From Algiphilus aromaticivorans DG1253 (GTDB lineage: Bacteria > Pseudomonadota > Gammaproteobacteria > Nevskiales > Nevskiaceae), in the NCBI RefSeq assembly GCF_000733765.1, contig NZ_JPOG01000001.1, positions 2,356,001-2,420,000 on the forward strand: DNA of 64,000 nucleotides, written 5' to 3'. Positions 37,040 to 45,839 of the stretch are shown piece after piece. Position 1 is the first letter of the stretch; each line of letters starts with the position of its first letter. The notes under the pieces were generated by a model. That model was not told the DNA's origin. It made no database searches and was given only the letters and a program-made list of their open reading frames with translations. A program made the position numbers and the translations under genes.

Positions 37040-37657
37040 TCAGCCGTCCTTATTCTCGTCCTTCGGCTGCAGTGCCTCGACCTCGATGCTCAGCCGCACC
37101 ATATCGCCGACGGCCGGGACGTAGGCGTCCATGCCGAAGTCACTGCGCTTGATGCGGGTATGGGCGTTGCCGCCGCAGGCCGGCACGCGCGCCATGGGGT
37201 GCTCGATGCAGTTGAAATTGCTGAACTGCAGCGTCACAGGCCGTGTCACGCCCAGCAGCGTCAGTTCGCCGGACACGGCCAGAACCTTGCCCTTGCTGAT
37301 CTCGAATTCGTCGCCGACGAAGCGGATCTCAGGGTATTTCTCGACCTGAAAGAAATCCTCATTGCGCAGGTGCTTGTCGAGATCGGCGACGCCGGAGTTC
37401 ACGGAAGCGGCGTCGATGATGACCTCGACGCGGCCCTCGCCCTTGTCGGGGTGGAAGTCGACCGTACCCTCGATATCGTCGAAGCGACCTTTGAAGTTGC
37501 TCAGGCCGAGGTGGCTGAGCTCGAAGAAGGCGAAGGTGTGTGTATTGTCGATCTGATAGGTGCCGGCCTTCGGCTTGGCATCTTCGGCTACGGCGCTGCC
37601 GGCAGCGAGAAGGGCGATGCCGGCCAGGCCAGTGGTCAGCGATTTAGCGATGTTCAT
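37040..37657 (-). CDS. YceI-family periplasmic protein
   Basis: A 205-residue protein with a signal peptide (MNIAKSLTTGLAGIALLAAGSAVA) and a lipocalin-like YceI barrel: YQIDNTHTFAFFELSHLGLSNFKGRF, EDFFQVEKYPEIRFVG, GELTLLGVTRPVTL and SDFGMDAYVPAVGDMVRL. YceI proteins bind isoprenoid quinone-like lipids in the periplasm and are often coupled to cytochrome b561. Two Cys (FNCIEHPMARVPACGG) probably pair. It is the third gene of the b561-yceI-yceI group and ends at a strong terminator. Confidence 0.92.
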   Translation of the reverse strand: MNIAKSLTTGLAGIALLAAGSAVAEDAKPKAGTYQIDNTHTFAFFELSHLGLSNFKGRFDDIEGTVDFHPDKGEGRVEVIIDAASVNSGVADLDKHLRNEDFFQVEKYPEIRFVGDEFEISKGKVLAVSGELTLLGVTRPVTLQFSNFNCIEHPMARVPACGGNAHTRIKRSDFGMDAYVPAVGDMVRLSIEVEALQPKDENKDG

Positions 37658-37699
37658 GCGTAATCTCCTGAAACAGTGCGTGATGACGATGGCTGCGCC

Positions 37700-38296
37700 T
37701 CAGGGTGCGGCCACGAGAGTGAAATCGATACGAACCTCGTTGGCGACGACATCGAAGTCGCCCCAGGCGCCACCGCCGACGTCGTAGTCCGCGCGCTTGA
37801 TGCTGAAAGTTCCTTTCATTCGCAAGCGGTCGTCGTCCAGGCGCTCCAAGGTGAAGGGAACCTCGATGTCGCGGCTGACGTCGCGGATGCGCAATGGTCC
37901 TTCGGCAAGCCACTGACCATCGCCGCGTCGCGTGACGCGCTCGGCCTCGAAGACGGCCTCGGGGAACTGCTCAACGGCCAGCCAGTTCTTCTTCTTGACC
38001 TCGCGATCGGTATCGCTGTGACCGGTGTCGATGGAAGCCGTGTGCACGATCAAGCGTGCGCTGCTGTCCTCCGGTTTGGCCTCGTCGATCGCGATGTCGG
38101 CCTCCCAGTCGGAGAAGCCGCCGCGCACGGTCACGCCCATCTGGGTGACCTGGAAGGTGATCTCGCTGTCGGACTGCTGTACCGACAGTGGCTTCTGCGC
38201 ATCGGCCGGGGGCAGAACGATACCGACGGCGAGCAGTACCAGCAACGCCCTCCAAAGGTGCCTACGGGGCGTTTCATGGGTCTCTTGGGTGGACAT
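37700..38296 (-). CDS. YceI-family periplasmic protein (second copy)
   Basis: ATG 38296, behind AAGGAG, gives 198 residues; the longer open frame lies over the b561 gene. A basic N-terminus and signal sequence (LWRALLVLLAVGIVLPPADA) precede the YceI barrel: SEITFQVTQMGVTVRGGFSDW, KNWLAVEQFPEAVFEAERVT, GPLRIRDVSRDIEVPFTL and KRADYDVGGGAWGD. It differs strongly from the other YceI, so this is an old duplication. It starts one base after the b561 stop. Confidence 0.9.
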   Translation of the reverse strand: MSTQETHETPRRHLWRALLVLLAVGIVLPPADAQKPLSVQQSDSEITFQVTQMGVTVRGGFSDWEADIAIDEAKPEDSSARLIVHTASIDTGHSDTDREVKKKNWLAVEQFPEAVFEAERVTRRGDGQWLAEGPLRIRDVSRDIEVPFTLERLDDDRLRMKGTFSIKRADYDVGGGAWGDFDVVANEVRIDFTLVAAP

Positions 38297-38297
38297 C

Positions 38298-38873
38298 TCA
38301 GCAATCTCCTTGCGGGCGGCGACCTGGGAGCATGCGCCACAGCAGGCCATCGCGATCAACGAATTGATGCTTGAGCGCTGCGGCCACATGCAGAATGACC
38401 AGCGCCAGCAGCGTCTTGTTCAGCCACCAGTGCAATACGGCCAGCCGATCGCCCAGGGCTTCGTGCTGGTCAAGCAGATCGGGCAGTGGCAGCACGCCGA
38501 AGACCACCGTGGAAAAGCCCTTGGCCGAACTCATCAGCCAGCCGCTCAGCGGAATGATCAGCAGCAGCGCGTAGAGCGCCCAGTGCGTCAGATGAGCGGC
38601 GTGGCGTTGCCAGGGCGGCGTCGACGCCGGCAGCGGCGGCGCCGGGTGCCATAGCCGCCAGCCCAGGCGCAGAAACAGCAGCATGAAGATGCACACGCCA
38701 ACCCACTTGTGCCACGAGTAAAGCTTGAGCTGCAGTGGTGAGAAGGCCATGTCGACCATGATCAGGCCGATGGTGAAGCTCGCTATCACGCCGACCGCGG
38801 TCAGCCAGTGGAAGATCTGGGCGACTGCTCCGTAGCGCGTGGATGCGGTGGCGTGGGGGCTTTGCTGCGACAT
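38298..38873 (-). CDS. Cytochrome b561-family membrane protein
   Basis: ATG 38873 gives 191 residues. Four membrane helices carry His residues positioned for two b haems: IFHWLTAVGVIASFTIGLIM, LYSWHKWVGVCIFMLLFLRL, HWALYALLLIIPLSGWLMSS and LHWWLNKTLLALVILHVAAALKH. This is the bacterial b561 (CybB-like) pattern; the enzyme of this family oxidises ubiquinol with superoxide or moves electrons to periplasmic partners. The direct fusion of the gene order b561-yceI-yceI suggests a quinone-linked unit. Confidence 0.9.
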   Translation of the reverse strand: MSQQSPHATASTRYGAVAQIFHWLTAVGVIASFTIGLIMVDMAFSPLQLKLYSWHKWVGVCIFMLLFLRLGWRLWHPAPPLPASTPPWQRHAAHLTHWALYALLLIIPLSGWLMSSAKGFSTVVFGVLPLPDLLDQHEALGDRLAVLHWWLNKTLLALVILHVAAALKHQFVDRDGLLWRMLPGRRPQGDC

Positions 38874-38955
38874 GCGCTTCACAGTAGGGGGGCCGGCTCC
38901 GGCGGACAAGCGGAAGCTTTGCCTGTCCGGCTTCAATCCAACTGAATGATCCGCT

Positions 38956-39426
38956 TCAGCCGCGATGGTAGGGGTGGCCGGCGACCACGCTCCAGGCGCG
39001 GTAAAGCGCTTCGACCAGAAGCACCCGCGCCATCGCGTGCGGCAGCGTCAAGGCGCTCAGCGACAGGCGGAGATCGGCAGCGCTCAGCAACTCCGCATCC
39101 AGCCCGTCGGCGCCGCCAATCAGCATGCAGACGTCACGGCCATCAGCCATCCAGCCTTCCAGGCCGGCCGCGAGCTGGCGCGTGCTCCAGGCGCGCCCGC
39201 CCTCATCCAGGGCGACCAGCAGCGCGCCCTCGGGAATCTGCGCGCGCAGCCGGGCAGCCTCGTCGCGCTTGATGCGGGCGGTATCGGGCTTCTTCGGACG
39301 CGGTGCGGCGGCCACCGGCGCCAGCTCCACGCGGCACTCGGCCGGCATGCGGCGGGTGTACTCCTCAACGGCCGCCTGCGTCCAATCGGGCATGCGTGTG
39401 CCCACCGCGGCGATGCGGATGCGCAC
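38956..39426 (-). CDS. rlmH: 23S rRNA pseudouridine-1915 N3-methyltransferase
   Basis: A 156-residue SPOUT enzyme. It has the N-terminal MRIRIAAVGTRMPDW strand, EYTRRMP, the central LVALDEGGRAWSTRQLA, and the knotted SAM site with MLIGGADGLDAELLSAADLRLSLSALTLPHAMARVLLVEALYRAWSV in the order usual for RlmH, ending in HPYHRG. It methylates pseudouridine 1915 in helix 69 of 23S rRNA. It follows rsfS by one base, the usual gene pair. Confidence 0.95.
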   Translation of the reverse strand: MRIRIAAVGTRMPDWTQAAVEEYTRRMPAECRVELAPVAAAPRPKKPDTARIKRDEAARLRAQIPEGALLVALDEGGRAWSTRQLAAGLEGWMADGRDVCMLIGGADGLDAELLSAADLRLSLSALTLPHAMARVLLVEALYRAWSVVAGHPYHRG

Positions 39427-39427
39427 C

Positions 39428-39784
39428 TCAGTCGCCGCTGGCGGCCTCGTCGCGCGCCTCGGGGCCGGGTAGATCCCAGAGCTTCTCGAGTTGATAGAGC
39501 GCGCGCATCTGCGCCTGCATAACGTGCACGACCACGGTGCCGAGGTCGACGAGCACCCATTCGGCCCGACTAATGCCTTCGACGCCGCGCGGCTGCACGC
39601 CGTGCTTCTTGGCGTCCTCCACCACGCGTTGCGCCAGCGACTGGACGTGACGGCTGGAGCTACCGGTGCAAAGCACCATGTCGTCGGTGATGGTGGTCAG
39701 CGGCGCCACGTGCAGGCGGGTGATCTGCTCGCCCTTGAGATCTTCCAGGGCCCCCACCACGGTATCGATCAGAGTATCGGTCAT
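39428..39784 (-). CDS. rsfS: Ribosome silencing factor RsfS
   Basis: ATG 39784 gives 118 residues; upstream in-frame codons lie over nadD. The family pattern is complete: VGALEDLKGEQITRLHV, TITDDMVLCTGSSSRHVQSLA, GVEGISRAEWVLVDLGTVVVHVM and ALYQLEKLWDLPG. RsfS binds L14 and blocks subunit joining when nutrients are low. It stands between nadD (four bases upstream) and rlmH (one base downstream), the standard arrangement. Confidence 0.95.
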   Translation of the reverse strand: MTDTLIDTVVGALEDLKGEQITRLHVAPLTTITDDMVLCTGSSSRHVQSLAQRVVEDAKKHGVQPRGVEGISRAEWVLVDLGTVVVHVMQAQMRALYQLEKLWDLPGPEARDEAASGD

Positions 39785-39788
39785 AGCC

Positions 39789-40418
39789 TCATGCAAGCTC
39801 GGCAAGGTCGGCGCGATCCTGCGCGTCGAGATGATCCAGCAGCCGGTCCGGAACCAGACCGCGCAGGCAGCCGCCGTCGTGCAGGCGGCGACGAATCCCG
39901 CTGGAGGATATCTCCAGCTCGGGAATTTCCAGCGCGTGCCAGCAGCCGGCCGGCTGCTCACGCAGGGCAGCGCAGTCGACACGCGGATAGGCCGCCACCG
40001 CCGGATCCGGCGCTAGCGGGTGGCCTGGGCGCGCCGCCACGACCAGATGCGCCTGCTCGAACAGCGCCTCCCAGCGATGCCAGCTGTGCAGGCTGTTGAA
40101 GGCGTCGGCGCCCAGCAACCACAGCAGCGTCTGATCCGGAAACCGCTCGCGTGCGCGCGCCAGCGTATCGACGGTGTAGGAGGGTCCTTCACGCTGCAGT
40201 TCGTCATCGTCAGCCACCAGGCGCGGCGTGCCGGCAACGGCACGCACGAGCCAATCGTGGCGGCGCTGCCCATCGATGGCGGGTACGGCGCGATGCGGCG
40301 GCTGTGCGCAGGCCAGAAGGTGTACCGCATCGAGCCCGAGCCGCTCACCGGCCTCGATCGCGAAGCGAAGATGGCCGTTGTGCACGGGCGCGAAGGTCCC
40401 GCCGTAGAGGCCGATCAC
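39789..40418 (-). CDS. nadD: Nicotinate-nucleotide adenylyltransferase
   Basis: A 209-residue nucleotidyltransferase forming nicotinate adenine dinucleotide from NaMN and ATP in NAD synthesis. The ATP-binding motif is GGTFAPVHNGHLRFA with HxGH at residues 13-16, followed by PPHRA and, near the C-terminus, the second motif ISSSGIRRRL (ISSTxIR in the family). It lies 18 bases after proA, as in several gammaproteobacteria, and leads into rsfS and rlmH. Confidence 0.95.
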   Translation of the reverse strand: MIGLYGGTFAPVHNGHLRFAIEAGERLGLDAVHLLACAQPPHRAVPAIDGQRRHDWLVRAVAGTPRLVADDDELQREGPSYTVDTLARARERFPDQTLLWLLGADAFNSLHSWHRWEALFEQAHLVVAARPGHPLAPDPAVAAYPRVDCAALREQPAGCWHALEIPELEISSSGIRRRLHDGGCLRGLVPDRLLDHLDAQDRADLAELA

Positions 40419-40436
40419 CCGGAGAAGCGCATAGGC

Positions 40437-41732
40437 TCAGCGCACCTGGCCGTCGCCGTAGACGACCCACTTCTGCGAGGTCAGCCCCTCAAGGCCGACC
40501 GGACCGCGCGCGTGGAATTTGTCGGTGCTGATGCCGATCTCGGCACCCAGCCCGTACTCGAAGCCGTCCGCGAAGCGCGTCGAAGCATTGACCATGACAG
40601 AGGCCGAGTCCACCTCGCGCAGGAAGCGACGCGCGTGGCTGTAGTTCTCGGTGACGATGGCCTCGGTGTGTGCCGAGCTGTAGCGCGCGATGTGCGCGAT
40701 GGCCCCGTCCAGGCCGTCGACCACCGCCACCGAAAGCACCGGCGCAAGATACTCGCTCCGCCAGTCGCTTTCGCTGGCCGCGTCGATGCCCGGGAGGATA
40801 TTGCAGCTGCGCGGGCAACCACGCAGCTCGACTTCGTAGGGCGCCAGTGCGCGCGCAATCTCGGGCAGCATGCGCTCAGCCACGGCGGCATCGACGAGCA
40901 GCGTCTCCATGGCGTTGCAGACGCCGTAGCGCTGGGTCTTGGCGTTGACGGCGATGGCAAGTGCCTTGTCCGGATCAGCCTCGGCATCGATGTAAACGTG
41001 GCAGATGCCGTCCAGATGCTTGATCACCGGCACGCGCGCGTGCTCGGCCACGAAGGCAACCAGGCCCCGGCCACCCCGCGGAATCAGCACGTCGATGTAC
41101 TCGGGCATGGTCAGCATGGCAGCAACGGCGTCACGGTCCGTGAAGTCAACCACCTGCGCCGTATCGGCCGGTAGCCCGGTTGCGCGTAGCGCCGAGCCCA
41201 CGATCTCGCCGATGATGCGATTGGATTCCAGCGCCTCCGAGCCACCACGCAGCACGCAGGCATTGCCGCTCTTGATGCAGAGCGCGGCGGCATCGGCGGT
41301 GACATTCGGTCGTGATTCATAGACGATGCCGACAACGCCCAGCGGCACGCGCATGCGCCCGACCTCAATGCCGGAGGGACGGCGCTGCAGCTCATGGATG
41401 GCCCCGATGGGATCCGGAAGCTCCGCGACCTGACGCACGCCCTCGGCCATGGCCTCGACGCGCTCGTTATTCAACTCGAGGCGTTCGAGCAGCGCCGCGT
41501 CGAGCGCATTCGCGCGCGCGGCCTTCATGTCGCGGGCGTTGGCGGCCAAGATGCGATCGCAGTTCTCAAGCAAGGCCTCGGCCATGCGGAAGAGGACGGC
41601 GTTCTTGGTCCCGGTATCGGCACGCGCGATCTCGGGCGCGGCCGCGCGGGCTCGCTGGCCGACACCGCGCATGCGCTGCTCGGCAGATGAACTGGAGGGT
41701 GCGTTGTCGGCAGCCACGGCTAGGTCTTGCAT
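40437..41732 (-). CDS. proA: Gamma-glutamyl phosphate reductase
   Basis: ATG 41732 gives 431 residues; the longer frame to 41786 lies in holA. It reduces gamma-glutamyl phosphate to the semialdehyde in proline synthesis. Typical stretches are [42 protein letters not shown] and the catalytic Cys272 in [14 protein letters not shown]. The start overlaps the end of holA by 13 bases. proB is not in the window, so the two steps are encoded apart, as in many proteobacteria with this holA-proA-nadD order. Confidence 0.95.
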   Translation of the reverse strand: MQDLAVAADNAPSSSSAEQRMRGVGQRARAAAPEIARADTGTKNAVLFRMAEALLENCDRILAANARDMKAARANALDAALLERLELNNERVEAMAEGVRQVAELPDPIGAIHELQRRPSGIEVGRMRVPLGVVGIVYESRPNVTADAAALCIKSGNACVLRGGSEALESNRIIGEIVGSALRATGLPADTAQVVDFTDRDAVAAMLTMPEYIDVLIPRGGRGLVAFVAEHARVPVIKHLDGICHVYIDAEADPDKALAIAVNAKTQRYGVCNAMETLLVDAAVAERMLPEIARALAPYEVELRGCPRSCNILPGIDAASESDWRSEYLAPVLSVAVVDGLDGAIAHIARYSSAHTEAIVTENYSHARRFLREVDSASVMVNASTRFADGFEYGLGAEIGISTDKFHARGPVGLEGLTSQKWVVYGDGQVR

Positions 41733-42760
41733 AGTGAGCGGGGAAGGAATCCCGGTGAAATCGCGCCGCTGGCGACGCCGCACCATGTTAGCAGGTCGTC
41801 CCAGGCGGCCGCCGCCTGACCCCGCTTGGCCGCGCTATCGATCTCGGCCAGCCAGCGCATCAGCCCCTGCAGGTGCCCGGCGCGGCTGCGCACAAGCGCG
41901 CGCTCCAGCGACTGGGCGCGCGGGCCGTAGATGTGCGCAGCCTTAGTGGCCGCGCGCACGTCACCGCTGCGCGCGTAGGCGCCCTGGGCCTGGTGCCATT
42001 GCCGCAGCACGAAGGCCAGCCCGCCGGTGATGGCGGGCAGCTCGGTGCCACCGCGGCGCAGGCTGCGCGCCGCCCGCACTGCCCCGGCACCGTCACCGGC
42101 GAAGACGCGGTCCATCAGGGAGAAGGGGTCGAAGCGTGCCATATCCGCCCCCAGCGCCCAGACCGCGTCGGCCTCCAGCGGCGCCGACTCCCTGCCCTGC
42201 AGGGCGCGCAACTGCTCGATGAGCTGAGCGGCGGCCAGCAGATGGCCTTCGCTGCAGCTGGCGATTGCCGCAACGGCTTCGCGACTGCCTCGCAACCCGC
42301 GCGCCTGCAGGCGTTGCTCGATCCAACGAGGGAACTCTTGGCTATCGACGCGCCAGGCGTAGACCAGCCCGAAATCGCGATCGAGCTCGCTATACCACTT
42401 GGTCTTGCGCGCGCGCACATCCAGCGCCCCGCTGATCAACAGCAGAGCGGCGTCCCCGCCGGCATGTGCTGCCGCTCCCTTCAGCGCCGCCGCAGCGCGG
42501 CCGTCCAGGCTATCGCAGCGCATTTCGACGATACGCTGACTGGCAAAGAGCGAGGGCGCGCTCAGGGTTGCGTGCAGCGCGTCCCAGTCTCCTTTGCCCT
42601 CTGCTGGAATCTGTTCGCGCTCGGCGAAGCCTTCGGCGCGCAGCGCGCTGCGCACTCGATCGGCCGATTCCTCAACCAGCAGCGGCTCCTCTCCCGCCAC
42701 GATCCACACGCGCCGCGGCGTGCGCAACGCGGAATCAAGCTGGTCGGGACGGATTGGCAT
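41720..42760 (-). CDS. holA: DNA polymerase III subunit delta
   Basis: ATG 42760 gives 346 residues, close to the 343 of E. coli HolA. Features: [32 protein letters not shown] (the site of clamp opening lies nearby in the family), [14 protein letters not shown], the ALLLISG strand, the AAA+-like [11 protein letters not shown] and a helical C-terminal third. HolA opens the beta clamp within the clamp loader. Its upstream side is sealed by the rplQ terminator, so the holA-proA-nadD-rsfS-rlmH group has its own promoter, which I cannot place. Confidence 0.92.
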   Translation of the reverse strand: MPIRPDQLDSALRTPRRVWIVAGEEPLLVEESADRVRSALRAEGFAEREQIPAEGKGDWDALHATLSAPSLFASQRIVEMRCDSLDGRAAAALKGAAAHAGGDAALLLISGALDVRARKTKWYSELDRDFGLVYAWRVDSQEFPRWIEQRLQARGLRGSREAVAAIASCSEGHLLAAAQLIEQLRALQGRESAPLEADAVWALGADMARFDPFSLMDRVFAGDGAGAVRAARSLRRGGTELPAITGGLAFVLRQWHQAQGAYARSGDVRAATKAAHIYGPRAQSLERALVRSRAGHLQGLMRWLAEIDSAAKRGQAAAAWDDLLTWCGVASGAISPGFLPRSLCKT

Positions 42761-42776
42761 GCGGCGACTCTCACCC

Positions 42777-42805
42777 AAAGAAAAGGCCGGCGCAAGGCCG
42801 GCCTT
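42777..42805 (-). terminator. Rho-independent terminator of the alpha operon
   Basis: A perfect 9-bp stem AAGGCCGGC/GCCGGCCTT (42783-42791 with 42797-42805) with a 5-base loop, followed on the minus strand by a T-rich TTTTCTTT run. It lies 28 bases after the rplQ stop and separates the ribosomal array from holA. Confidence 0.9.
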
Positions 42806-42833
42806 CGGGATACGACGGGACGGCAGCGCCCGA

Positions 42834-43247
42834 TCAGGCCTCGACGGCCTCAGGCTGCTTCTGCTCGGTAGCTTCGGCGTTCTGGCGCTCGCGGCGGTCG
42901 ACCAGTTCGATATACGCCATGGGCGCATTGTCACCGGGGCGAAAGCCGCAGCGGATGATGCGCAAATAGCCGCCCGGACGCTCCGCATGGCGCGGGCCGA
43001 TATCGTTGAAGAGCTTCTGGACCATCTCGCGGTCTCGCAGACGCGAGAAGACCAGCCGGCGATTGGCAACAGAATCGGTCTTCGCGCGCGTGATCAGCGG
43101 CTCGGCGTGACGGCGCAGCACCTTGGCGCGATGCACGGTGGTTCGGATGATCTCGTGACGCAGCAGCGCGTTGCTCAGGCTCTGCAGGTTCGCGTTGTGA
43201 TGGCCGGTATGAGAACCGACGCGCTTATTGGCCTTTCTGTGACGCAT
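42834..43247 (-). CDS. rplQ: 50S ribosomal protein L17
   Basis: 137 residues (E. coli L17: 127). The start [20 protein letters not shown] and the core [27 protein letters not shown] are standard; the last 20 residues form a Glu/Gln-rich tail ([17 protein letters not shown]), longer than in E. coli. It is the last gene of the alpha cluster, 22 bases after rpoA. Confidence 0.97.
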   Translation of the reverse strand: MRHRKANKRVGSHTGHHNANLQSLSNALLRHEIIRTTVHRAKVLRRHAEPLITRAKTDSVANRRLVFSRLRDREMVQKLFNDIGPRHAERPGGYLRIIRCGFRPGDNAPMAYIELVDRRERQNAEATEQKQPEAVEA

Positions 43248-43269
43248 GTTGTCTGCTTCCTTCCGGGAT

Positions 43270-44247
43270 TCAGGCGGTGGTCTTGGGCGGGGACCAGTTC
43301 TCGAGAGTCATGCCAAGCTCGAGATCCTTGCTTGCCAGCGCATCCTTGATCTCGTTGAGCGACTTCTTGCCGAGGTTCGGCGTCTTCATCAGCTCGGTTT
43401 CCTTGCGCTGCACGAGGTCACCGATGTAGTAGATGCTCTCGGCCTTCAGGCAGTTCGCGGAGCGCACCGTCAGTTCGAGATCGTCGATCGGCCGCAGCAG
43501 CAGCGGATTCACTTCCTTGCGCTGCGCTTCGCCGGCTTCCTCGGCCTCGGCTTCGAGGTCGACGAAGACGGAGAGCTGGTCACGCAGGATCCGCGCTGCC
43601 AGCCGGACCGCCTCGGCGGGATCGATGCAGCCGTTGGTGTCAACGTCCAGCACCAGCTTGTCAAGATCCGTGCGCTGCTCGACACGGGCACGCTCGACGC
43701 TGTAGCTGGCGCGACGCACCGGGCTATAGCTGGCATCGAGGCGAAGCTGACCAATGGTCGCGCCGTCGTCGTCATCACCGCGCTGAGTCACGGGCTGATA
43801 ACCGCGACCACGCGTGACATGCAGCGTCATATCCAGCGAGCCGCCGGTGAGATTGGCGATCTCGAGCTCGGGATTGATGATCTCGACGTCGTGATCCAGC
43901 GTGATGTCGCCCGCGGTCACTGGGCCGCTGCCGGACTTCTTCAGCGTCAGAGTGGCCTCGTCACGAGCGTTCAGACGCAGCGCGAGATTCTTGATGTTGA
44001 GCAGGATGTCGATGACATCCTCCTGCACACCCTCAAGAGCAGCGTACTCATGCACGACGCCCTCGATCTGCACCTCGGTAACCGCGGCGCCAGGAATGGA
44101 GGAAAGCAGGATGCGCCGCAGCGCATTGCCCAGCGTGTGGCCGAAACCGCGCTCCATCGGCTCGAGCTCGACGCGCGCGCGATAGGCGCTGATCGTCTCG
44201 ACATTGATGTTACGGGGTTTCAGCAAATCGGAAACTTGACCCTGCAT
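43270..44247 (-). CDS. rpoA: RNA polymerase subunit alpha
   Basis: 325 residues (E. coli 329). The N-terminal dimerisation domain has [23 protein letters not shown], and the C-terminal domain has [22 protein letters not shown] and [21 protein letters not shown], the DNA- and activator-binding helices. An acidic linker ([15 protein letters not shown]) joins them. It is the site where activators and UP elements touch polymerase. It follows rpsD by 71 bases. Confidence 0.98.
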   Translation of the reverse strand: MQGQVSDLLKPRNINVETISAYRARVELEPMERGFGHTLGNALRRILLSSIPGAAVTEVQIEGVVHEYAALEGVQEDVIDILLNIKNLALRLNARDEATLTLKKSGSGPVTAGDITLDHDVEIINPELEIANLTGGSLDMTLHVTRGRGYQPVTQRGDDDDGATIGQLRLDASYSPVRRASYSVERARVEQRTDLDKLVLDVDTNGCIDPAEAVRLAARILRDQLSVFVDLEAEAEEAGEAQRKEVNPLLLRPIDDLELTVRSANCLKAESIYYIGDLVQRKETELMKTPNLGKKSLNEIKDALASKDLELGMTLENWSPPKTTA

Positions 44248-44318
44248 GGACGCGTACTACCTCGCGAAAATCGAATGAATTCCCCGACAAAGGGAAACCG
44301 CCGGAGGCGGCGTACCAC

Positions 44319-44942
44319 TTACTTGGAGTAGAGCTCTACGACCAGGTTCTCGTTGATGTCCGGAAGGATCTGGTCGCGCTCCGGGGCCGCCTTGAAAGTC
44401 CCCTTGAGGCCCTTCTCGTCAACCTGCACCCATTCCGGGAAACCGACCTGGGAGGCAATCGACAGCGACTCGACGATGCGCGACTGCTGGCGGGCCTTCT
44501 CGCGGACCTCGACGATATCGCCCTCACGCACTTGGTAGGACGGGATATTGACGGTCACGCCGTTGACGCTGATCGCCTTATGGTTGACCAGCTGGCGCGC
44601 CTCGGCCCGCGTGGCGCCGAAGCCCATGCGATAGACGACGTTGTCCAGCCGCGACTCCAGCATCTGCAGCAACAGAACGCCCGTGGAGCCCTTGCGCTGC
44701 TGCGCCTTGAGATAGTAATTACGGAACTGCTTCTCGAGCACGCCGTACATATGGCGCAGCTTCTGCTTCTCGCGCAGCTGCAACGCATAGTCCGACAGGC
44801 GCTGGCGTCGACCACCGCCCTGCTGCCCTGGCGGAGTGTCGAGCTTGCACTTGGTGTCCAGCGCGCGCCCGCGTCCCTTGGTGAAGAGATCGGTGCCGGC
44901 GCGGCGGGACTGCTTGCACTTGGGTCCGGTGTACTTGGCCAT
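44319..44942 (-). CDS. rpsD: 30S ribosomal protein S4
   Basis: 207 residues (E. coli 206). It starts [20 protein letters not shown], has the S4 RNA-binding domain ([28 protein letters not shown]) and ends [12 protein letters not shown]4 is a primary assembly protein of the small subunit and, in E. coli, the repressor of the alpha operon. No zinc Cys pattern is seen, so it is the Cys-free form. It is 11 bases after rpsK. Confidence 0.98.
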   Translation of the reverse strand: MAKYTGPKCKQSRRAGTDLFTKGRGRALDTKCKLDTPPGQQGGGRRQRLSDYALQLREKQKLRHMYGVLEKQFRNYYLKAQQRKGSTGVLLLQMLESRLDNVVYRMGFGATRAEARQLVNHKAISVNGVTVNIPSYQVREGDIVEVREKARQQSRIVESLSIASQVGFPEWVQVDEKGLKGTFKAAPERDQILPDINENLVVELYSK

Positions 44943-44953
44943 ATCTGTGCTCC

Positions 44954-45346
44954 CTAGACGCGGCGACGCTTCGGCGGACGGCAGCCGTTGTGCGGGATCG
45001 GCGTAACGTCTGTGATGTTGGTGATCTTGAAACCTGCGGAATTCAGCGCACGAACCGCCGACTCGCGGCCCGGGCCCGGGCCGTTAACGAAGACCTCGAG
45101 ATTCTTGACGCCGTGCTCTGCCGCGCCCTGCCCGGCGCGCTCGGCTGCGACCTGCGCGGCGAAGGGCGTCGACTTGCGCGAACCGCGGAAGCCGCAGGCT
45201 CCGGCGGTGCACCAGGCCAGCGCATTGCCCTGGCGGTCGGAGATCAGGATGATCGTGTTGTTGAAGCTGGCGTGCACGTGCGCGACACCGTCGGTGATGT
45301 TCTTCTTGACGCGCTTGCGCTTCGTCGAGGTATTCGGAGTTGCCAT
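44954..45346 (-). CDS. rpsK: 30S ribosomal protein S11
   Basis: 130 residues (E. coli 129). Landmarks are [45 protein letters not shown] and the C-terminal [16 protein letters not shown] with the Asn-Gly site that can form isoaspartate in E. coli S11. It forms part of the platform near the E site. It lies 15 bases after rpsM. Confidence 0.98.
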   Translation of the reverse strand: MATPNTSTKRKRVKKNITDGVAHVHASFNNTIILISDRQGNALAWCTAGACGFRGSRKSTPFAAQVAAERAGQGAAEHGVKNLEVFVNGPGPGRESAVRALNSAGFKITNITDVTPIPHNGCRPPKRRRV

Positions 45347-45361
45347 GGGTATGCTTCAGCC

Positions 45362-45727
45362 TTACTTCTTCTTGCCGGCGATAGCGCGGCGCGGGCCCTT
45401 GCGGGTACGGGCGTTGGTACGGGTGCGCTGGCCGCGGACCGGCAGGCCGCGCTTGTGGCGCAACCCGCGATAACAGCCGAGATCGACCAGACGCTTGATA
45501 TTCATCGAGATCTCACGACGCAGATCGCCCTCCACGCTGTAGCTGCCGACGGCGCCACGCAGCGCTTCAAGTTCGGCTTCGGTGAGCTGCTTGATCGGCT
45601 GTGCCGGATCCACGCCGGCGGTCGCGCAAATCTGGCGCGCGCGGGTATTGCCGATGCCGTAGATCGACTGCAACGCGATCACCGCGTGCTTGTTCGCCGG
45701 AACATTGATGCCTGCAATACGGGCCAT
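45362..45727 (-). CDS. rpsM: 30S ribosomal protein S13
   Basis: 121 residues (E. coli 118). Standard stretches are [32 protein letters not shown] and [26 protein letters not shown], ending in a basic tail that contacts P-site tRNA. A ribosome site CAGGAG lies at 45738-45743. It is the first gene of the alpha cluster and has a recognisable promoter 45-75 bases upstream. Confidence 0.98.
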   Translation of the reverse strand: MARIAGINVPANKHAVIALQSIYGIGNTRARQICATAGVDPAQPIKQLTEAELEALRGAVGSYSVEGDLRREISMNIKRLVDLGCYRGLRHKRGLPVRGQRTRTNARTRKGPRRAIAGKKK

Positions 45728-45752
45728 GCGTGGAAAACTCCTGACTAACAGC

Positions 45753-45770
45753 GGCGCTGAAAAAGGCGCC
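45753..45770 (-). promoter_or_regulatory. Short leader hairpin of the rpsM transcript
   Basis: GGCGC/GCGCC pairs across an 8-base loop containing TTTTT (45753-45757 with 45766-45770), right at the expected transcript start. It is too short to be matched to the S4-binding pseudoknot of E. coli. Confidence 0.35.
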
Positions 45771-45772
45771 GG

Positions 45773-45800
45773 ATTGTAAACGAAACGGGCTCGAAATCAA
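45773..45800 (-). promoter_or_regulatory. Sigma-70-type promoter of the alpha operon
   Basis: On the minus strand, TTGATT (45795-45800), 16 bases, TACAAT (45773-45778): four and five of six consensus positions. Transcription would start near 45,766, about 40 bases before ATG of rpsM. The promoter lies downstream of the 93-bp repeats, so the repeats belong to the end of the spc transcript rather than to the rpsM leader. Confidence 0.6.
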
Positions 45801-45839
45801 AATGCACGGCTCGGGCAACGCTGCCGAACCGGTCCAAGG

